A stretch of 64,000 nucleotides of DNA from Megaustenia siamemsis (Eukaryota > Mollusca > Gastropoda > Stylommatophora > Ariophantidae), in NCBI GenBank assembly GCA_032433765.1, contig JAVIAB010000159.1:59114043-59178042 (forward strand), written 5' to 3'. How positions within the stretch are numbered: position 1 is the stretch's first letter; every line of letters begins with the position of its first letter. Under the pieces are notes generated by a model that saw nothing but the letters and a program-made list of their open reading frames with translations, was not told where the DNA came from and did no database searches. Positions 23,740-36,000 of this stretch are shown piece by piece. The position numbers and the translations under genes were made by a program.

Positions 23740-23835
23740 AATAATATTTTAAATATTACCTATAGATACAGATTATCTAGGTGATGGCAAATCAACCTTA
23801 TTCCACCGACCTTGGGGCAAGGCAACAGCTAGATC
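23740..23835 (+). mobile_element. Possible LINE 3' end seeding the GATA array
   Basis: A non-repetitive stretch with ACCTTATTCCACCGACC, TTGGGGCAAGG and CAACAGCTAGATC leads straight into the GATA/GACA repeat. LINE 3' ends in this window regularly carry simple tetranucleotide or trinucleotide tails, so this may be the end of another element in plus orientation. No second copy exists here to confirm it, and I see no target-site duplication. Confidence 0.35.
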
Positions 23836-24157
<322 letters not shown>

Positions 24158-24265
24158 TTTTTGGTGACAGTATTTGTGTGTGGAAGATACTCGTCTATTG
24201 TTGTCATTTTCTGTGTTGCATCAATACTAGTCCAGGCTTCAATACAAGGTTATACCTCGTGACGT

Positions 24266-25027
24266 AATCATCATCATCACCATCATCATCATCAAGTGCC
24301 GGGTCTGCTGGTGTAGTTGATCATTTCTCTCCACAACATGTGATCTCGACAATTATTTATCATTTCTGTTGTTTACGTTCTGCCAAGCCATTCTCTTAAG
24401 CTCTTTGTTATTTTTTTCTCTTTGCTTCCCTCTATCTCTTCGTCCCTGAATTTTCGAGTTGTTGCAATATATTCCAGGTTTCCCCTTATAATTACATGGT
24501 CAAAATGATGAATATTTCTTCCTAATATTGGAAGTTAGCTCTCTTTTTGATTTGTTCTCTTTCATAACATTTTCATTACTTTTCTTAGCTGTTCATGGTA
24601 TTCTCAACATTCTTCTGTAAAACCACATTTCTACAGACTCCATACATTTTCATGCCTGCTGTCCTAGTGTCCATGATTCACATCCATATGTTAACACTGG
24701 CTTTACATAACATATGAGAACTCTATTTCCATTTGTGTATTGTCAACAATGGATTGCATAGCATCTTCCACGTTTTTTCGACAGCTGTTTTTTACTGAGC
24801 CAGTCTGCATCTCACCTCTTTTGTACATCTTCCGTCTGAGGTTAACAAAGTTCCCAAACACTTAAATTCATTTACCTGTTTTAATATTGTTCCACTTGTC
24901 TTTATTTTGCATATAGGTGATGTATTTTTCGTTGATGTTACCATTACCTCTGTCTTTTTTTCTATTAAGACTGAGTCCTTTATTTTTTTCTTCATTTCAC
25001 TATAATGTCGCTTATTTATTGTAACTT
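24266..25027 (-). pseudogene. RTE LINE C-terminal/3' fragment with trinucleotide tail
   Basis: Minus-strand blocks in order are VLIEKKTEVMVTST near 24970-24930, LKQVNEFKCLGTLLTSDGR near 24885-24830, then in shifted frames a Y(G)CESW-like region near 24690-24660, RRMLRIPWTAKK near 24625-24590, and FRDEEIEGSKEKK near 24460-24415. The element ends in a (GAT)n tail, the complement of CATCATCATCACC at 24267-24292. These are the post-core RT blocks of the same family as the copies at 26286 and 63284, but more diverged and broken by several frameshifts. The right end lies next to the CAGA-tailed insertion at 25040, so the true 5' truncation point is uncertain. Confidence 0.8.
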
Positions 25028-25039
25028 ATATTCACTTTT

Positions 25040-25506
25040 GTGACTTACCGGTGTATGGGAATAGACGGCAGGAACAAATGAAGGCTATGCATGAAAAGCT
25101 TTCCTTGTTGCAGTTTCCTCATATTCCAAGTCGCATGTCTGTGTTAGTCACCTCTAGTGACTCGGGCAGATGGTGCTCGGAAACCAGGGAAGGCCGACCG
25201 TCTAAGGGCAGAATCCGCCTACAGAAAACACCATTTGCTGCCTTGCAGGAAGATTGAGGACAATCAAAGGCTAAGGAAAGCAAACTTGAATAAAATGCTG
25301 GCTGAAATCGGATGCACTGGGCCACCGGCGCAGAACACAGTGCAACGTTTTAACGGGTGTTCAGTCGGAGTGGATATGGCAGACTCTAACTATGATGTTC
25401 TGTCTGTGGGGGCGATCAACACACTTGGCCTGACAGTTGACTTCATGTGAGAGTCTGGGATCCCACTCTGACTGAGTCCTGATCGCAGACAGACAGACAG
25501 ACAGAC
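25040..25506 (+). mobile_element. CAGA-tailed retroelement insertion, copy 2 (12-bp TSD)
   Basis: ATATTCACTTTT at 25028-25039 is repeated exactly at 25507-25518, flanking a 467-bp segment that ends in (CAGA)n. From 25133 it parallels the element at 18578-18924. It carries about 93 additional bases at the 5' end (GTGACTTACCGGTGTATGGG onward), as expected for copies truncated at different points. A 97-codon plus-strand frame (25157-25450) and an overlapping 68-codon frame (25051-25257) exist, but neither shows a domain I recognise and the frame is not kept in copy 1. Target-site duplication and simple tail support retrotransposition. The parent LINE, if any, is not in this window. Confidence 0.88.
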
Positions 25507-25518
25507 ATATTCACTTTT

Positions 25519-26275
25519 AGCGGTTAAGTATCTGCCCATAGCAAGCAATAAAAAATAGCATAGTTAAAAAGCCAACAAAAAAAAACATCTCATAACGTAA
25601 ATGCGAAACACTACATCAAACGTTGGAAGTTGTGATATTTTGATATCATGAATGGAATAATGCATGTTTGTCCTTGTTGATTTACATCCATAACAAAAAC
25701 ATTAGCCTGGATAAATATAGAAAATCGTTTCAATAGAATGAAGAATATGTCGACATTCCAATCATCTACTGATTCCTACTTTACATAATTAGTAAAAGTA
25801 GCAGGAAATGAAACTGTTTCCTTGTCCATATTGTCAAATTGTTATGTCTCTGAAGTCGTAAATAACATACACATACACACACAATGACACGCCGACAAAT
25901 ATATACAGGTATGCATACACATATAGACTCGCTCTCTCTATATCTCTCTCTCTCTCTCTCTCTTTCTATCACACACTCACATACAAATGTACTGTTTTGT
26001 TCTTGTCCAATCTGAGTCAAATTATTCATATTTGTTTCTTCTGTACTTTTCAAACCAGTTTATCAATCAAATAATGAACATCCAGTTTAGATACGTTGGT
26101 AAGGTACTAGAAAAAGGGAGACCAATAGTTCTACTTAGTGTTCTTTCTTTGTTTTTCACCCGCATTGTCTGCTCTTAGATGTAGTGAGTCGCCTTTTTGT
26201 CTCTTGATATCAATTACCATGTTTGACATTAAAAACCTTATAATTACAAAACTGTTTGGTATGCAATAAAATAAT
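25519..26275. other. Spacer with CA/CT microsatellite
   Basis: About 750 AT-rich bases without a recognised gene. It contains a loose CA-rich stretch near 25860-25920 and a (TC)n run at about 25943-25964. A few short open frames are present but show no motif. Confidence 0.5.
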
Positions 26276-26285
26276 AAATAACTGT

Positions 26286-26897
26286 CTTCATCATCTTGTG
26301 CAATACCGGTTGGCGTAGGCGATCATGTCCCTGCACAATCATCTATCTACAGTGCATCGTATCAGTTCTGTTGTTGACTGTTTTCCATGCCGTGACACCA
26401 AGCTATCCAGTATTTTCTTTCTTTGTCGCCCGCGATCTCTCTTTCCTTTTATTTTACCAGTTGTAACCAAGTATTCCAACTTTCCTCTTCTCATGATGTG
26501 ACAGAAAAAATGTTGATTGCTTCTTTCTGATGTTTTTTAAAAGCTCCCTTTTTGTGTTGGCCTCTTTGAGAACTTCCTCATTGGTCTTGTTAGCTGTCCA
26601 GGGAACTTTCAACATTCTTCTGATAAATCTCATCTCTGTTGCCTCTAATCGTCTTTTCATTTGTTTGTCTACTGTCCATGATTCGCTTCCATAGGTCAGA
26701 ATTGATTAGCACAGATGAGCTCTCTTTCTCATATTTATTGACATATATTTGTTGCATAAGATATTTTTCATTTTCTGAAATGCTATTTTGGCCTGAGCTA
26801 TTCTGCTTTTTATTTCTGTGGTGCATCTCCCATCTGATGTTATTATTGTGCCCAAGTATTTGAAACGTTGCACTTGTTTCAGGTTTGTATCTGTAAC
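26286..26897 (-). mobile_element. 5'-truncated RTE LINE copy with 10-bp TSD
   Basis: The minus strand reads TNLKQVQRFKYLGTIITSDG, RCTTEIKSRIAQAKIAFQ, then in another frame RRLEATEMRFIRRMLKVPW and TANKTNEEVLKEANTK. It continues to a 3' end with CGCCTACGCCAACCGG (as complement) and a short GATGATGAAG tail. The decamer AAATAACTGT lies on both sides (26276-26285 and 26898-26907), a plausible though AT-rich target-site duplication. The copy is closely similar to the plus-strand element at 63284-63836, including the sequence past the last coding block. Only the RT C-terminal region is present, so this is a short dead copy. A frameshift separates the two coding blocks. Confidence 0.85.
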
Positions 26898-26907
26898 AAA
26901 TAACTGT

Positions 26908-27068
26908 ACAAGCATGTAATTGTATCCTCCAGTCAGTTGAACTTACAATGGACTTTTTTTGATTATTTCTTTTTTTTTTTTCGTACTTGGAATTCCGACA
27001 TGTCTACACGTGAAGAACCTGAAACATCAACCAACCGTCGCCACTACCGGACCAGCATCCAAGAGCAG
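26908..27068 (+). other. Left flank of the 83-bp satellite with short open frame
   Basis: A T-rich run (26948-26980) is followed by an ATG at 27000 that opens MSTREEPETSTNRRHYRTSI, then QEQ, before entering the satellite at 27069. The composition is protein-like and less AT-rich than the surroundings. There are only 23 codons before the array, and the frame ends in the first satellite unit (stop at about 27131). It could be an exon fragment or a retroelement piece. I cannot tell which. Confidence 0.3.
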
Positions 27069-30000
27069 TCTCACTTTAACTCAGAATTGGGCTTCCTGTT
27101 AGCTCCATCCAATCATATTGTTTATCGTTAATGAAGCCACGATCTCCGCAGTCTCACTTTAACTCAGAATTGGGCTTCCTGTTAGCTCCATCCAATCATA
27201 TTGTTTATCGTTAATGAAGCCACGATCTCCGCAGTCTCACTTTAACTCAGAATTGGGCTTCCTGTTAGCTCCATCCAATCATATTGTTTATCGTTAATGA
27301 AGCCACGATCTCCGCAGTCTCACTTTAACTCAGAATTGGGCTTCCTGTTAGCTCCATCCAATCATATTGTTTATCGTTAATGAAGCCACGATCTCCGCAG
27401 TCTCACTTTAACTCAGAATTGGGCTTCCTGTTAGCTCCATCCAATCATATTGTTTATCGTTAATGAAGCCACGATCTCCGCAGTCTCACTTTAACTCAGA
27501 ATTGGGCTTCCTGTTAGCTCCATCCAATCATATTGTTTATCGTTAATGAAGCCACGATCTCCGCAGTCTCACTTTAACTCAGAATTGGGCTTCCTGTTAG
27601 CTCCATCCAATCATATTGTTTATCGTTAATGAAGCCACGATCTCCGCAGTCTCACTTTAACTCAGAATTGGGCTTCCTGTTAGCTCCATCCAATCATATT
27701 GTTTATCGTTAATTAAGCCACGATCTCCGCAGTCTCACTTTAACTCAGAATTGGGCTTCCTGTTAGCTCCATCCAATCATATTGTTTATCGTTAATGAAG
27801 CCACGATCTCCGCAGTCTCACTTTAACTCAGAATTGGGCTTCCTGTTAGCTCCATCCAATCATATTGTTTATCGTTAATGAAGCCACGATCTCCGCAGTC
27901 TCACTTTAACTCAGAATTGGGCTTCCTGTTAGCTCCATCCAATCATATTGTTCATCGTTAACGAAGCCACGATCTCCGCAGTCTCACTTTAACTCAGAAT
28001 TGGGCTTCCTGTTAGCTCCATCCAATCATATTGTTTATCGTTAACGAAGCCACGATCTCCGCAGTCTCACTTTAACTCAGAATTGGGCTTCCTGTTAGCT
28101 CCCTCCAATCATATTGTTTATCGTTAATGAAGCCACGATCTCCGCAGTCTCACTTTAACTCAGAATTGGGCTTCCTGTTAGCTCCCTCCAATCATATTGT
28201 TTATCGTTAATGAAGCCACGATCTCCGCAGTCTCACTTTAACTCAGAATTGGGCTTCATGTTAGCTCCATCCAATCATATTGTTTATCGTTAATGAAGCC
28301 ACGATCTCCGCAGTCTCACTTTAACTCAGAATTGGGCTTCCTGTTAGCTCCATCCAATCATATTGTTTATCGTTAATGAAGCCACGATCTCCGCAGTCTC
28401 ACTTTAACTCAGAATTGGGCTTCCTGTTAGCTCCATCCAATCATATTGTTTATCGTTAATGAAGCCACGATCTCCGCAGTCTCACTTTAACTCAGAATTG
28501 GGCTTCCTGTTAGCTCCATCCAATCATATTGTTTATCGTTAATGAAGCCACGATCTCCGCAGTCTCACTTTAACTCAGAATTGGGCTTCCTGTTAGCTCC
28601 CTCCAATCATATTGTTTATCGTTAATGAAGCCACGATCTCCGCAGTCTCACTTTAACTCAGAATTGGGCTTCCTGTTAGCTCCCTCCAATCATATTGTTT
28701 ATCGTTAATGAAGCCACGATCTCCGCAGTCTCACTTTAACTCAGAATTGGGCTTCCTGTTAGCTCCCTCCAATCATATTGTTTATCGTTAATGAAGCCAC
28801 GATCTCCGCAGTCTCACTTTAACTCAGAATTGGGCTTCCTGTTAGCTCCCTCCAATCATATTGTTTATCGTTAATGAAGCCACGATCTCCGCAGTCTCAC
28901 TTTAACTCAGAATTGGGCTTCCTGTTAGCTCCCTCCAATCATATTGTTTATCGTTAATGAAGCCACGATCTCCGCAGTCTCACTTTAACTCAGAATTGGG
29001 CTTCCTGTTAGCTCCATCCAATCATATTGTTTATCGTTAATGAAGCCACGATCTCCGCAGTCTCACTTTAACTCAGAATTGGGCTTCCTGTTAGCTCCAT
29101 CCAATCATATTGTTTATCGTTAATGAAGCCACGATCTCCGCAGTCTCACTTTAACTCAGAATTGGGCTTCCTGTTAGCTCCATCCAATCATATTGTTTAT
29201 CGTTAATGAAGCCACGATCTCCGCAGTCTCACTTTAACTCAGAATTGGGCTTCCTGTTAGCTCCATCCAATCATATTGTTTATCGTTAATGAAGCCACGA
29301 TCTCCGCAGTCTCACTTTAACTCAGAATTGGGCTTCCTGTTAGCTCCATCCAATCATATTGTTTATCGTTAATGAAGCCACGATCTCCGCAGTCTCACTT
29401 TAACTCAGAATTGGGCTTCCTGTTAGCTCCATCCAATCATATTGTTTATCGTTAATGAAGCCACGATCTCCGCAGTCTCACTTTAACTCAGAATTGGGCT
29501 TCCTGTTAGCTCCATCCAATCATATTGTTTATCGTTAATGAAGCCACGATCTCCGCAGTCTCACTTTAACTCAGAATTGGGCTTCCTGTTAGCTCCATCC
29601 AATCATATTGTTTATCGTTAATGAAGCCACGATCTCCGCAGTCTCACTTTAACTCAGAATTGGGCTTCCTGTTAGCTCCATCCAATCATATTGTTTATCG
29701 TTAATGAAGCCACGATCTCCGCAGTCTCACTTTAACTCAGAATTGGGCTTCCTGTTAGCTCCATCCAATCATATTGTTTATCGTTAATGAAGCCACGATC
29801 TCCGCAGTCTCACTTTAACTCAGAATTGGGCTTCCTGTTAGCTCCATCCAATCATATTGTTTATCGTTAATGAAGCCACGATCTCCGCAGTCTCACTTTA
29901 ACTCAGAATTGGGCTTCCTGTTAGCTCCATCCAATCATATTGTTTATCGTTAATGAAGCCACGATCTCCGCAGTCTCACTTTAACTCAGAATTGGGCTTC

Positions 30001-33000
30001 CTGTTAGCTCCATCCAATCATATTGTTTATCGTTAATGAAGCCACGATCTCCGCAGTCTCACTTTAACTCAGAATTGGGCTTCCTGTTAGCTCCATCCAA
30101 TCATATTGTTTATCGTTAATGAAGCCACGATCTCCGCAGTCTCACTTTAACTCAGAATTGGGCTTCCTGTTAGCTCCATCCAATCATATTGTTTATCGTT
30201 AATGAAGCCACGATCTCCGCAGTCTCACTTTAACTCAGAATTGGGCTTCCTGTTAGCTCCATCCAATCATATTGTTTATCGTTAATGAAGCCACGATCTC
30301 CGCAGTCTCACTTTAACTCAGAATTGGGCTTCCTGTTAGCTCCCTCCAATCATATTGTTTATCGTTAATGAAGCCACGATCTCCGCAGTCTCACTTTAAC
30401 TCAGAATTGGGCTTCCTGTTAGCTCCCTCCAATCATATTGTTTATCGTTAATGAAGCCACGATCTCCGCAGTCTCACTTTAACTCAGAATTGGGCTTCCT
30501 GTTAGCTCCCTCCAATCATATTGTTTATCGTTAATGAAGCCACGATCTCCGCAGTCTCACTTTAACTCAGAATTGGGCTTCCTGTTAGCTCCCTCCAATC
30601 ATATTGTTTATCGTTAATGAAGCCACGATCTCCGCAGTCTCACTTTAACTCAGAATTGGGCTTCCTGTTAGCTCCCTCCAATCATATTGTTTATCGTTAA
30701 TGAAGCCACGATCTCCGCAGTCTCACTTTAACTCAGAATTGGGCTTCCTGTTAGCTCCATCCAATCATATTGTTTATCGTTAATGAAGCCACGATCTCCG
30801 CAGTCTCACTTTAACTCAGAATTGGGCTTCCTGTTAGCTCCATCCAATCATATTGTTTATCGTTAATGAAGCCACGATCTCCGCAGTCTCACTTTAACTC
30901 AGAATTGGGCTTCCTGTTAGCTCCATCCAATCATATTGTTTATCGTTAACGAAGCCACGATCTCCGCAGTCTCACTTTAACTCAGAATTGGGCTTCCTGT
31001 TAGCTCCATCCAATCATATTGTTTATCGTTAACGAAGCCACGATCTCCGCAGTCTCACTTTAACTCAGAATTGGGCTTCCTGTTAGCTCCATCCAATCAT
31101 ATTGTTTATCGTTAACGAAGCCACGATCTCCGCAGTCTCACTTTAACTCAGAATTGGGCTTCCTGTTAGCTCCATCCAATCATATTGTTTATCGTTAACG
31201 AAGCCACGATCTCCGCAGTCTCACTTTAACTCAGAATTGGGCTTCCTGTTAGCTCCATCCAATCATATTGTTTATCGTTAACGAAGCCACGATCTCCGCA
31301 GTCTCACTTTAACTCAGAATTGGGCTTCCTGTTAGCTCCATCCAATCATATTGTTTATCGTTAACGAAGCCACGATCTCCGCAGTCTCACTTTAACTCAG
31401 AATTGGGCTTCCTGTTAGCTCCATCCAATCATATTGTTTATCGTTAACGAAGCCACGATCTCCGCAGTCTCACTTTAACTCAGAATTGGGCTTCCTGTTA
31501 GCTCCATCCAATCATATTGTTTATCGTTAATGAAGCCACGATCTCCGCAGTCTCACTTTAACTCAGAATTGGGCTTCCTGTTAGCTCCATCCAATCATAT
31601 TGTTTATCGTTAATGAAGCCACGATCTCCGCAGTCTCACTTTAACTCAGAATTGGGCTTCCTGTTAGCTCCATCCAATCATATTGTTTATCGTTAATGAA
31701 GCCACGATCTCCGCAGTCTCACTTTAACTCAGAATTGGGCTTCCTGTTAGCTCCATCCAATCATATTGTTTATCGTTAATGAAGCCACGATCTCCGCAGT
31801 CTCACTTTAACTCAGAATTGGGCTTCCTGTTAGCTCCATCCAATCATATTGTTTATCGTTAATGAAGCCACGATCTCCGCAGTCTCACTTTAACTCAGAA
31901 TTGGGCTTCCTGTTAGCTCCATCCAATCATATTGTTTATCGTTAATGAAGCCACGATCTCCGCAGTCTCACTTTAACTCAGAATTGGGCTTCCTGTTAGC
32001 TCCATCCAATCATATTGTTTATCGTTAATGAAGCCACGATCTCCGCAGTCTCACTTTAACTCAGAATTGGGCTTCCTGTTAGCTCCATCCAATCATATTG
32101 TTTATCGTTAATGAAGCCACGATCTCCGCAGTCTCACTTTAACTCAGAATTGGGCTTCCTGTTAGCTCCATCCAATCATATTGTTTATCGTTAATGAAGC
32201 CACGATCTCCGCAGTCTCACTTTAACTCAGAATTGGGCTTCCTGTTAGCTCCATCCAATCATATTGTTTATCGTTAATGAAGCCACGATCTCCGCAGTCT
32301 CACTTTAACTCAGAATTGGGCTTCCTGTTAGCTCCATCCAATCATATTGTTTATCGTTAATGAAGCCACGATCTCCGCAGTCTCACTTTAACTCAGAATT
32401 GGGCTTCCTGTTAGCTCCATCCAATCATATTGTTTATCGTTAATGAAGCCACGATCTCCGCAGTCTCACTTTAACTCAGAATTGGGCTTCCTGTTAGCTC
32501 CATCCAATCATATTGTTTATCGTTAATGAAGCCACGATCTCCGCAGTCTCACTTTAACTCAGAATTGGGCTTCCTGTTAGCTCCATCCAATCATATTGTT
32601 TATCGTTAATGAAGCCACGATCTCCGCAGTCTCACTTTAACTCAGAATTGGGCTTCCTGTTAGCTCCATCCAATCATATTGTTTATCGTTAATGAAGCCA
32701 CGATCTCCGCAGTCTCACTTTAACTCAGAATTGGGCTTCCTGTTAGCTCCATCCAATCATATTGTTTATCGTTAATGAAGCCACGATCTCCGCAGTCTCA
32801 CTTTAACTCAGAATTGGGCTTCCTGTTAGCTCCATCCAATCATATTGTTTATCGTTAATGAAGCCACGATCTCCGCAGTCTCACTTTAACTCAGAATTGG
32901 GCTTCCTGTTAGCTCCATCCAATCATATTGTTTATCGTTAATGAAGCCACGATCTCCGCAGTCTCACTTTAACTCAGAATTGGGCTTCCTGTTAGCTCCA

Positions 33001-36000
33001 TCCAATCATATTGTTTATCGTTAATGAAGCCACGATCTCCGCAGTCTCACTTTAACTCAGAATTGGGCTTCCTGTTAGCTCCATCCAGTCATATTGTTTA
33101 TCGTTAATGAAGCCACGATCTCCGCAGTCTCACTTTAACTCAGAATTGGGCTTCCTGTTAGCTCCATCCAATCATATTGTTTATCGTTAATGAAGCCACG
33201 ATCTCCGCAGTCTCACTTTAACTCAGAATTGGGCTTCCTGTTAGCTCCATCCAGTCATATTGTTTATCGTTAATGAAGCCACGATCTCCGCAGTCTCACT
33301 TTAACTCAGAATTGGGCTTCCTGTTAGCTCCATCCAATCATATTGTTTATCGTTAATGAAGCCACGATCTCCGCAGTCTCACTTTAACTCAGAATTGGGC
33401 TTCCTGTTAGCTCCATCCAATCATATTGTTTATCGTTAATGAAGCCACGATCTCCGCAGTCTCACTTTAACTCAGAATTGGGCTTCCTGTTAGCTCCATC
33501 CAATCATATTGTTTATCGTTAATGAAGCCACGATCTCCGCAGTCTCACTTTAACTCAGAATTGGGCTTCCTGTTAGCTCCATCCAATCATATTGTTTATC
33601 GTTAATGAAGCCACGATCTCCGCAGTCTCACTTTAACTCAGAATTGGGCTTCCTGTTAGCTCCATCCAATCATATTGTTTATCGTTAATGAAGCCACGAT
33701 CTCCGCAGTCTCACTTTAACTCAGAATTGGGCTTCCTGTTAGCTCCATCCAATCATATTGTTTATCGTTAATGAAGCCACGATCTCCGCAGTCTCACTTT
33801 AACTCAGAATTGGGCTTCCTGTTAGCTCCATCCAATCATATTGTTTATCGTTAATGAAGCCACGATCTCCGCAGTCTCACTTTAACTCAGAATTGGGCTT
33901 CCTGTTAGCTCCATCCAATCATATTGTTTATCGTTAATGAAGCCACGATCTCCGCAGTCTCACTTTAACTCAGAATTGGGCTTCCTGTTAGCTCCATCCA
34001 ATCATATTGTTTATCGTTAATGAAGCCACGATCTCCGCAGTCTCACTTTAACTCAGAATTGGGCTTCCTGTTAGCTCCATCCAATCATATTGTTTATCGT
34101 TAATGAAGCCACGATCTCCGCAGTCTCACTTTAACTCAGAATTGGGCTTCCTGTTAGCTCCATCCAATCATATTGTTTATCGTTAATGAAGCCACGATCT
34201 CCGCAGTCTCACTTTAACTCAGAATTGGGCTTCCTGTTAGCTCCATCCAATCATATTGTTTATCGTTAATGAAGCCACGATCTCCGCAGTCTCACTTTAA
34301 CTCAGAATTGGGCTTCCTGTTAGCTCCATCCAATCATATTGTTTATCGTTAATGAAGCCACGATCTCCGCAGTCTCACTTTAACTCAGAATTGGGCTTCC
34401 TGTTAGCTCCATCCAATCATATTGTTTATCGTTAATGAAGCCACGATCTCCGCAGTCTCACTTTAACTCAGAATTGGGCTTCCTGTTAGCTCCATCCAAT
34501 CATATTGTTTATCGTTAATGAAGCCACGATCTCCGCAGTCTCACTTTAACTCAGAATTGGGCTTCCTGTTAGCTCCATCCAATCATATTGTTTATCGTTA
34601 ATGAAGCCACGATCTCCGCAGTCTCACTTTAACTCAGAATTGGGCTTCCTGTTAGCTCCATCCAATCATATTGTTTATCGTTAATGAAGCCACGATCTCC
34701 GCAGTCTCACTTTAACTCAGAATTGGGCTTCCTGTTAGCTCCATCCAATCATATTGTTTATCGTTAATGAAGCCACGATCTCCGCAGTCTCACTTTAACT
34801 CAGAATTGGGCTTCCTGTTAGCTCCATCCAATCATATTGTTTATCGTTAATGAAGCCACGATCTCCGCAGTCTCACTTTAACTCAGAATTGGGCTTCCTG
34901 TTAGCTCCATCCAATCATATTGTTTATCGTTAATGAAGCCACGATCTCCGCAGTCTCACTTTAACTCAGAATTGGGCTTCCTGTTAGCTCCATCCAATCA
35001 TATTGTTTATCGTTAATGAAGCCACGATCTCCGCAGTCTCACTTTAACTCAGAATTGGGCTTCCTGTTAGCTCCATCCAATCATATTGTTTATCGTTAAT
35101 GAAGCCACGATCTCCGCAGTCTCACTTTAACTCAGAATTGGGCTTCCTGTTAGCTCCATCCAATCATATTGTTTATCGTTAATGAAGCCACGATCTCCGC
35201 AGTCTCACTTTAACTCAGAATTGGGCTTCCTGTTAGCTCCATCCAATCATATTGTTTATCGTTAATGAAGCCACGATCTCCGCAGTCTCACTTTAACTCA
35301 GAATTGGGCTTCCTGTTAGCTCCATCCAATCATATTGTTTATCGTTAATGAAGCCACGATCTCCGCAGTCTCACTTTAACTCAGAATTGGGCTTCCTGTT
35401 AGCTCCATCCAATCATATTGTTTATCGTTAATGAAGCCACGATCTCCGCAGTCTCACTTTAACTCAGAATTGGGCTTCCTGTTAGCTCCATCCAATCATA
35501 TTGTTTATCGTTAATGAAGCCACGATCTCCGCAGTCTCACTTTAACTCAGAATTGGGCTTCCTGTTAGCTCCATCCAATCATATTGTTTATCGTTAATGA
35601 AGCCACGATCTCCGCAGTCTCACTTTAACTCAGAATTGGGCTTCCTGTTAGCTCCATCCAATCATATTGTTTATCGTTAATGAAGCCACGATCTCCGCAG
35701 TCTCACTTTAACTCAGAATTGGGCTTCCTGTTAGCTCCATCCAATCATATTGTTTATCGTTAATGAAGCCACGATCTCCGCAGTCTCACTTTAACTCAGA
35801 ATTGGGCTTCCTGTTAGCTCCATCCAATCATATTGTTTATCGTTAATGAAGCCACGATCTCCGCAGTCTCACTTTAACTCAGAATTGGGCTTCCTGTTAG
35901 CTCCATCCAATCATATTGTTTATCGTTAATGAAGCCACGATCTCCGCAGTCTCACTTTAACTCAGAATTGGGCTTCCTGTTAGCTCCATCCAATCATATT

